Below, piece by piece: positions 9,960 to 15,000 of a stretch of DNA of 15,000 bases. Every line of letters begins with the position of its first letter. Position 1 is the first letter of the stretch. This stretch comes from Trachelipus rathkii. Lineage: Eukaryota; Arthropoda; Malacostraca; Isopoda; Trachelipodidae. The stretch lies in NCBI GenBank assembly GCA_015478945.1, contig JABUQX010103510.1, positions 1-15,000 on the forward strand, read 5' to 3'. The translations under genes were made by a program, and so were the position numbers. The notes beneath the pieces are model-generated. The model did no database searches and was not told the DNA's origin. It saw nothing but the letters and a program-made list of their open reading frames with translations.

Positions 9960-10585
9960 CATTTAACTGAGTCAATCGACGTAATTTCTTCGGTTCCTAG
10001 CCGGTCGATTCCGCACCTCACACATATTATCACGCTTTAACAACCGACTATACATCCTTTTTCACATGACCAAACCATCTCAATGTATTTCTTTATTCTC
10101 TCATTTATCATTTCCTTCACGACCATACAACTAACTCCCTAATGCATTTTCATTCTCATTTTATCAACTTCTTCTCACACCCTAACACGCCCCTAAGATT
10201 GCCTAATCTGAACGCATTGTACTTTAGATATATACTTTTTTCAGGACCATAGTTTCACTATAAATTACCTCTCACCACACCGATATCTCTACCATACACC
10301 CTCACCCATGTAAGCCCTAGCGACTCAAGACTTAGGTCCCTTTATATCATCACGATTTTATTCTCGCACCAGCTCAATCTTATGCATATCCCTTCAACAT
10401 AACTTCCTAAATAGTCTAGAATCATCGTTTTTTGGTCTCAACTTATAAGCTATCTTTATCAAATCTTGCTTTAAACCCCTGTTCTTCACTCTTCTTCCTT
10501 TTTTTATTTACTTCTTTCAGAATAAACCTTGCTCCCTGATTCAAAATTTTCCGTCACTTTTCTACCATTCATTATTTGCATTTCT
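9960..10585 (-). pseudogene. A2 pre-RT remnant joined to C-terminal remnant
   Basis: From 10585 downwards the minus strand first gives NNEW and RKVTENFESGSKVYSE-like residues (about 10515-10580), then DDSRLFRKLC and similar scraps. Lower down it gives short pieces resembling the RT thumb and connection region and finally LRWFGHVKK at 10057-10083, the start of the C-terminal tail. The catalytic palm is absent between these, as if an internal deletion joined the region before RT motif 1 to the region after motif 7. The assignment of the scraps between 10100 and 10450 is weak. Confidence 0.55.
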
Positions 10586-10639
10586 TTTCGCCCTCTCCAC
10601 CCACCACCGCCCTCTTTGCTTCCACTCTAATCTTTCTAT

Positions 10640-10905
10640 ATTCCTCCCAACTTTCCCTTCTCCTATCCCAACCATTTCACATAGACCTCTTTTTTCTTTT
10701 TCACCAACTCTTTCACCTCCTCACTCCACCATTCACTTCCTTTTCTTCTACTTGCTCCCACCTTTTTTACTCCACATATCCTTCTGGCCTCTTCACAAAT
10801 TGTCTCTTTAAATCTCTTCCACTCCTCTTCCACTTCCCTAATTTCCGTCCCACTCACGTCCCTCCACCCTATCTTCCATTCCCTCCTAAAACTCCTCTTA
10901 CACAT
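10640..10905 (-). pseudogene. Endonuclease-RT linker of A2
   Basis: An 80-codon minus-strand frame at 10663-10905 reads CKRSFRREWKIGWRDV, then EVEEEWKRFKETICEEARRICGVKKVGASRRKGSEWWSEEVKELVKKKKEVYVKWLG. The CGVKKVG-RRKGSEWWSEEV pattern is the linker helix region ahead of RT fingers in this type of element as I recall it. The following pre-RT part (NNEW, KVTENFESG near 10525-10580) continues in other frames. The apparent start codon is only the first after a stop. Confidence 0.82.
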
Positions 10906-10989
10906 CTAGTCTCATCTATTTTCCCAAACCTTATGACTTTCTATTCTCCCTCTTTTTTCTCTTTCTATAACCGTTATTCTCCCCCCACC

Positions 10990-11699
10990 CTTAAACCTAG
11001 CAACCACCAAATAGTGATCAGATAACGCCCCCCTACCTTTGCCGCTTCTTGAACACCTTTACATTTCTAAGTTATCACTGCCTGCTATCCTTTCGCTATT
11101 TATACACACATAATCGCAATATCGCCCTCCCGTTATCTCACTCTCCAATGTTACTTATGAATTTTATTCTTCTTGACAAGTAATTCCCAATTATCATCTT
11201 CTAATCACCACAACTGCTAACAGACTCCTCCATTATCATTCTTTCCTAGCCCAAATGGGCCTATAATTCTCCCCCCTCCTCCCTTCCCACTCCAGCATTC
11301 AAATCTCCTAATAAACAAATTTTATCATTTATCCGAAACTTTCCCAACATTCATTCAACGCTCACTCCAAAATCTTTCTCTCTCTCCTCCCTCTGCACCG
11401 CTTCTTCCTCATTTTTTATTTCATCTTTCGTCTCCTTGTTTCCTACCTTTTCCTTTTCTTTCACTTTTTTCTCTTCAGTTCGGACAAACGTATCTCCTTC
11501 CCCTCCTTCGGGCGGTGTCGAGATAGCTTCTCCTTCAAGCGGGATTGTTTTATCAGCGCCCCCTCTCTTAGGGTTTGACGAGATAATTTCCCTCAACCCT
11601 AGCACATCCAATCCTTTTTCCTCGAACATTAACCCCACTTCTTCCCTTTTCAGATCCTCATTTATCCCTCTCACATTCAAGCAACCCACTCTAATCTAA
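10990..11699 (-). pseudogene. APE endonuclease domain of A2, disrupted
   Basis: The frame at 11351-11689 starts MGCLNVRGINEDLKREEVGLMFEEKGLDVLGLRE, the first strand and helix of an APE-type endonuclease (CLNVRG carries the conserved Asn). After LRE, where the catalytic Glu/Thr strand and following loop should be, the frame runs through a polar Gly/Pro/Glu/Lys-rich segment (about residues 38-98) before VQREEREKDFGVSVE. Past a stop, other frames restore NDKICLLGDLNAGVG (11285-11325, with Asp and Asn of the active site), GPFGLGKNDNG, KIHK near 11150 and finally GALSDHYLVVARF (10993-11028) with the Ser-Asp-His signature. A working nuclease is not possible with these breaks. Confidence 0.82.
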
Positions 11700-11880
11700 T
11701 CTCTTTTACCCATCTTATCTCTTTACTCCCCCTTACACTCTACTATCCTGACCCTCTTATTCACCACTCTGCTTTCTACTATTCCCTCACTTGATTCGGC
11801 TGCACGCTTGCCGGGATCCCACAACCTGAGGCACTTCCCAATACCTCAAGCTCCAAACCCGCTCAAACAACCACACCCTA
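11700..11880 (-). other. Probable 5' leader of A2
   Basis: Upstream of the endonuclease start on the minus strand lies a purine-rich stretch with no sustained ORF, including GTGGGATCCCGGC (about 11808-11822). Its purine bias matches the A2 coding strand and ends near 11880, where composition turns AT-rich. It is probably the untranslated 5' part of A2. Confidence 0.5.
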
Positions 11881-12670
11881 AAAAAATACCCTAAAACTAT
11901 ATTCTAAAATTAAATCACAATATATCTATAAAACTTAATTTAAAACCTATGTTATCGTTGAAATTTATAATTACTTGAAGTAAACTCTTCCTACTGTTGA
12001 AGACACTCCTCTTCTAGAGTTCGATATTACCGATTTATAAGATCCCTGAATAATCTTCCTTCTGTGATAATATCCTTATGTAAACTATTCCTACAGTAGA
12101 ATCAAAAGGAAACTTGATGTATTCTCCTTCTGTCTTGAAGATACTCTTGTTAGAGTTCCTTTGCTTTAATTTTTACTTTATTCTTTCTTGATCTTTGGTG
12201 ATCTTTTCCAAGTAAAGACAAAGTTAGGTACCTCAGAAAATTTATTCTTTCCTGCTAATGGTTTTTTCTCAACACTTGTGCTTAAAATGAAATTAGAATT
12301 ACTTCATTTACTAAGTTGTACCAGAAATTCTTGAGATCCTTGAAAGGTCTTCTTCAAGTAAAACAAAGCAAGAAACCTCATCAAATTCCAAGAGTCCAAA
12401 AAGCACATATACTGGTAATTATGCCACTTCACAATTTATTTATTTATTTATCAATCAATTCACTTATTTATCTTCAAAATAAATTTTAAAATCATAAAAT
12501 AATTAATTTTCACATTTTGTGAAAAAATTTTCAATTCATTAAAAGCCTGGATCTTTTGAAGAGAGCTTTTCTCTTTAAAACGCCGTTAATTTCACTTTCA
12601 TCCATATTTCCCGCTGTTGTTCTTTCTGAATCTTCTATTTTTATCACGTCTTTATCCAACGGTATCAAAA
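11881..12670. other. AT-rich region with diverged direct repeats
   Basis: No gene is visible. A stretch at 11976-12024 recurs in changed form at 12114-12159: CTTGAAG/CTTGATG, then CTTCC/CCTTCT, TTGAAGACACTC/TTGAAGATACTC and TAGAGTTC/TAGAGTTC, an offset of about 138 bases. A shorter echo (GTAAACTCTTCCTAC and GTAAACTATTCCTAC) lies at 11982 and 12079. The rest is AT-rich with TTTATTTATTTATT tracts near 12437-12451 and a short hairpin AGAGA-TCTCT near 12560-12575. Confidence 0.6.
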
Positions 12671-12727
12671 TGATAATATAATAATATAATAATATAAATT
12701 GCATAAGAGGTTATATATATCTATATT

Positions 12728-12762
<35 letters not shown>

Positions 12763-12825
12763 TATAATATATATTTATATTATATATACTATATATTATA
12801 TATATAATATATAATTATGTAGAGT
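12671..12825. repeat. ATAATATA repeat followed by (TA)n array
   Basis: Three head-to-tail copies of the octamer ATAATATA (about 12673-12697) precede an impure TA array at about 12711-12820. No gene is visible. Confidence 0.85.
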
Positions 12826-13282
12826 ATATGTACTAATAAATAGGAATCTATTTATCTTCTAAACATCTTAATCTTCAATGAATATGATCCACTTCACGAA
12901 AGATCTTTTAGATTTAATTAACATTTTCTCATTTTAATTTGAAATCTTAAAAAGTTCAGAAGAAATAGAAAATAATTTCTTACAAATCCAAAAAATTACG
13001 TAAAAACATGCAAAAGTTTGGAACACCTTTTCTCTAAATAAAGATTCTTCTTATAGATAAATGCATAAGAAGGTTTTCAGCTACTTCACATGATTTATTC
13101 ACAAGAGTTTTGTGCTACCATGAACAAAAGAACCAAATAGTTTATAAAAAAGTAGACTCTCTAAAGAAGGCTGCTTGGAAAAGAATATTCAAGAACGATT
13201 TTTTTAATATCTTCCCGTGTACAGCTGTTGATTTACGACAAGTGATCTGCCGCCGACGTCGTCACTCAAATTGGAGGATCGC
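12826..13282. other. AT-rich unique stretch
   Basis: No supported gene. A perfect 8-base inverted repeat CTTCTTAT/ATAAGAAG with a 10-base loop lies at 13047-13072. Directly after it, TTTTCAG (13074-13080) resembles a 3' splice acceptor, and one frame stays open from 13082 into the TA array at 13283, with lysine- and arginine-rich translation. I see no match to any family and no donor site I trust, so I do not call an exon. Confidence 0.5.
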
Positions 13283-13429
13283 TATAATATTATATAGTAT
13301 ATATATATATATTATATATATATATATATATTATATATATATATATTATATATATATATATATATATCTATATTTATATATAATATAATATATATTATAT
13401 ATATAATTATATATATATATATATATATC
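13283..13429. repeat. (TA)n array
   Basis: This is an alternating TA run with a few TTAA, ATCTA and TAAT breaks. It is flanked by short GC-containing sequences: CTGCCGCCGACGTCGTC upstream at about 13247-13263 and CAGCGGCG downstream at 13429-13436. Confidence 0.93.
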
Positions 13430-13450
13430 AGCGGCGTACATCAGTTAATT

Positions 13451-13563
13451 TTCTCTCTCTCTTTTCTTGCTCTCACTCTCTCTCTAAACTCTCCCTCTTC
13501 TTCTTTCTCTAACTAATTTTCTATCTTCTCTCTGTTTTAATTTCTCTATGTCTTTTTCTCTCC

Positions 13564-13614
<51 letters not shown>

Positions 13615-13635
13615 CTCTCTATTATAATATATATA

Positions 13636-13710
<75 letters not shown>

Positions 13711-13738
13711 TTTTTATTTTTTTTTTTTTATTTTTTTA
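13451..13738. repeat. Compound (TC)n, (TA)n and T-rich tract
   Basis: A polypyrimidine tract rich in CT dinucleotides (13451-13620, purest at 13561-13620) gives way sharply to (TA)n (13621-13709) and then to a nearly pure T tract with a few A (13711-13738). Read on the minus strand, the last part is the A-rich tail of retroelement B2, followed by TA and then GA repeats. Confidence 0.92.
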
Positions 13739-13812
13739 CATGATACCACCACTCACGGCAATGCCCTTTTCAAAAGGAGGGGGCAAAATAAATAAATAAA
13801 TAAATCATTAAA
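13731..13812 (-). other. 3' untranslated end of B2 with (AAAT)n expansion
   Basis: On the minus strand the conserved blocks CCCCCTCCTTTT, AGGGC, GTGAG and GGTGGT, then TGTAAAAAAA, run from 13784 to 13731 and match B1 at 9244-9300. Just upstream of them (plus-strand 13785-13804) are four or five AAAT tetranucleotide units that B1 lacks at the equal place, so this looks like a local microsatellite gain in B2. Confidence 0.85.
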
Positions 13813-14434
13813 TAAAAAAATTAAATAAAGAAAAACAAAAATTATAACAAATAAATGAAAAGTAACCCACCCTGACCTTGCCTAACATCCTCAGGTGGGC
13901 GCAGACGGCGGGACTTAAATAGAGAAGATTAACATTGGCGGGGAATAAGAGAAGGAAGGAGTTCACAAACGATGTGGCTGAAAAAAGAGGAGGTACCATA
14001 ACGACGTGATCCTTGAGTCTCCATATTCAACAATTTTCCGTGAGAGAACAAGGCACCTCTTGCGTTACGAGGGCGACGCAGGGGTGGAGGAATGCGAGAG
14101 GTCAATTCTCGCGAGCACCTGCCGTTGTATACTATAGAAAGAAGATAGGGCACCTACGTTCCGACGCAGAGAAAGAAGGGTCAAGGGCAGTCAGAGAGTA
14201 TGGGCCAGTTTTAATAGCCTCTTAGACCTTAGCTTCAACTCTTATCCAAAAGGAAGGTGGAACCGGGATCCACCAAATGTGGGAACAGTATTCCATGCAG
14301 GGGCGAATAAGACCTTTATATAACAGGAGTATCTGAGCAGAAAGAAAAAATTCACGCATCTGAACAGAATTCCCAGCTTTTTGAGGGGCCATTTTAGCAA
14401 CCGATGTGATTGTGAGGTCTCCAAGATAATTCAC
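13808..14434 (-). pseudogene. C-terminal region of B2, frameshifted
   Basis: Three consecutive minus-strand frames make up the tail of the B2 protein. The frame at 14222-14434 reads KAGNSVQMREFFLSAQILLLYKGLIRPCMEYCSHIW. The frame at 13929-14153 reads SIVYNGRCSRELTSRIPPPLRRPRNARGALFSH, then FFSHIVCELLPSLIP. The frame at 13808-13999 continues with FPANVNLLYLSPAVCAHLRMLGKV. B1 has matching pieces in the same order (8617-8838, 8894-8955, 9140-9225). Frames change near 14225 and near 13945, and stops occur in between. The job of this region in the element is not clear to me. Confidence 0.85.
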
Positions 14435-14567
14435 TATTTATGTTTAGTCCATGAATTTTTATGTTGTTTACGGGTAAGACATTGGAGCCAAGGGGATATT
14501 AAAGTTGGGAGGTATTTTAGAGAGGGAGATATATCGCAAGAGTTGAGTTTTTTCAAAGAGTTGAACT

Positions 14568-15000
14568 TCACAGATTACGGTTACCCCACGAAGAAATTCC
14601 GACAATCGGCCAAGAATGAATCGAAAGCTGTAGACGAGAGCGCAATCTAGATACAAACGAGGGAGCACAATTAAAATGAGTGGAAGAATGGAGAGTTGAG
14701 TCATCGGCATAAGAGTGAACAAAGTTAGAAGTGCAGCTAAGAAGATCGTTGATGAAAAGTAGGAATAAATTTGGAGATAAAACAGAACCCTGAGGAACAC
14801 CACAATTAACAAGAAAGGAGGAAGAGGTTGCTCCATCAACAAGAGCTAAACTGGAAACGAATCGTGAAAGAAAATATGACAAGAGTAAGCAAAGCGAAGG
14901 AGGAACATCCAAAAGGAAGGTCAGCTTAGAGAGTAGCGACGCATGCCATACCTGTCAAAAGCTTTAGATATGTCAAGTGCTACCACAAAAGACTCCCTGT
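14568..15000 (-). pseudogene. Reverse transcriptase domain of B2 (partial)
   Basis: The first bases of the domain within the window read ESFVVALDISKAFDR, where LDISKAFD is RT motif A with its catalytic Asp. A one-base loss after DR (near 14950) shifts the frame. The next 114 codons (14568-14912) are open: VDGATSSSFLVNCGVPQGSVLSPNLFLLFINDLL (residues about 25-58) holds motif B, and HSYADDSTLHSSTHF (about 66-80) holds motif C with the catalytic Asp pair at 70-71. After about 14640 the true frame changes again into the frame of 14468-14842, giving EVQLFEKTQLLRYISLSKI. This is the clearest RT signature in the window. Confidence 0.92.

Larger units (their letters stand above)
9725..11880 (-). mobile_element. 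Retroelement A2: decayed non-LTR retrotransposon lacking the RT core
   Basis: The minus strand carries the 5' part of an element like A1. From 11880 down: a non-coding leader (11880-11700), an endonuclease start (CLNVRG), GDLNAGVG (11285-11308), GPFGLGKNDNG (about 11240-11272), SDHYLVVARF (10993-11022), a linker with KGSEWWSEEVKE (about 10710-10745), a pre-RT piece (about 10440-10585), and then a C-terminal fragment LRWFGHVKK (10057-10083). No palm motifs A to C could be found between the pre-RT piece and the C-terminal fragment, and that interval is too short to hold them. Stops and frameshifts are frequent. The 3' limit near 9725 is an estimate. Confidence 0.82.
13731..15000 (-). mobile_element. 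Retroelement B2: non-LTR retrotransposon, same family as B1 (runs off window)
   Basis: The minus strand carries RT and C-terminal sequence of the B1 family. Motif A LDISKAFDR (14951-14977), motif B GVPQGSVLSPNLFLLFINDL and motif C YADD stand in order, followed by YKGLIRPCMEYCSHIW and a tail with FPANVNLLYLSPAVCAHLRML. The 3' end at 13784-13731 has the same blocks as B1 at 9244-9300 and closes in an A-rich tail. The element enters from beyond 15000, so its upstream half is not visible. It is less decayed than B1, with a 114-codon open RT frame, but still frameshifted several times and unlikely to be active. Confidence 0.92.

Noticed and set aside
10576..11025. Plus-strand 149-codon ORF
   Set aside because: It is the antisense shadow of the A2 linker and endonuclease, whose minus-strand motifs (SDHYLVV, KGSEWWSEEV) are convincing.
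4911..11880. A1 and A2 as one element split by insertion of B1
   Set aside because: Both are on the minus strand and B1 lies between them, but A2 has its own C-terminal fragment and both carry sequence from the end of the protein, so they must be two copies.
13548..13799. Plus-strand ORF through the TC and TA tracts
   Set aside because: The translation is Ser-Leu and Tyr-Ile repeats from microsatellite DNA and the antisense of the B2 3' end.

Overview
This is a eukaryotic, non-coding, repeat-dominated window. There is no host gene I can defend, no bacterial operon structure and no CRISPR array. Everything recognisable is either simple-sequence DNA (very long (TA)n arrays, a (TC)n tract, a GGCCCC-type GC block), a large imperfect palindrome, or decayed non-LTR retrotransposons. 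The combination of abundant TA microsatellites with two recurrent APE-endonuclease/RT retroelement families resembles decapod crustacean genomes (crab, shrimp, lobster). That attribution is an inference from recall, not a database result.

Layout. 1-657: TA array. About 700-4200: a head-to-head inverted repeat of two arms of about 1.7 kb that almost meet at about 2422 (spacer near 47 nt), AT-rich and without credible ORFs. 4296-4910: more TA arrays. 4911-6405 (minus): retroelement A1, 5'-truncated, with RT motifs, C-terminal region and 3' end. 6408-6537: TA-rich. 6545-9300 (plus): retroelement B1, running from mid-endonuclease through RT to its 3' end, heavily frameshifted. 9299-9424: TA array. 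9425-9617: AT-rich. 9618-9712: GC-rich block with a G-quadruplex-type motif. About 9725-11880 (minus): retroelement A2, related in style to A1, with a 5' leader, endonuclease, linker and C-terminal remnant but apparently no RT catalytic core. 11881-13283: AT-rich DNA with diverged repeats and a TA array. 13283-13738: TA, TC, TA and T-rich tracts in succession. 13731-15000 (minus, continuing past the window): retroelement B2, the same family as B1, with a clear RT palm and the same conserved 3' end.

None of the retroelement copies is intact. Each reading frame is broken by stops and frameshifts, so these are relics, not active genes. Three points deserve attention. The first is the roughly 3.5 kb palindrome. 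The second is that three of four retroelement copies end directly in A-rich/TA microsatellite DNA. The third is the shared 3'-terminal motif of B1 and B2, which fixes their family boundary. I found no evidence of a multi-gene functional system.
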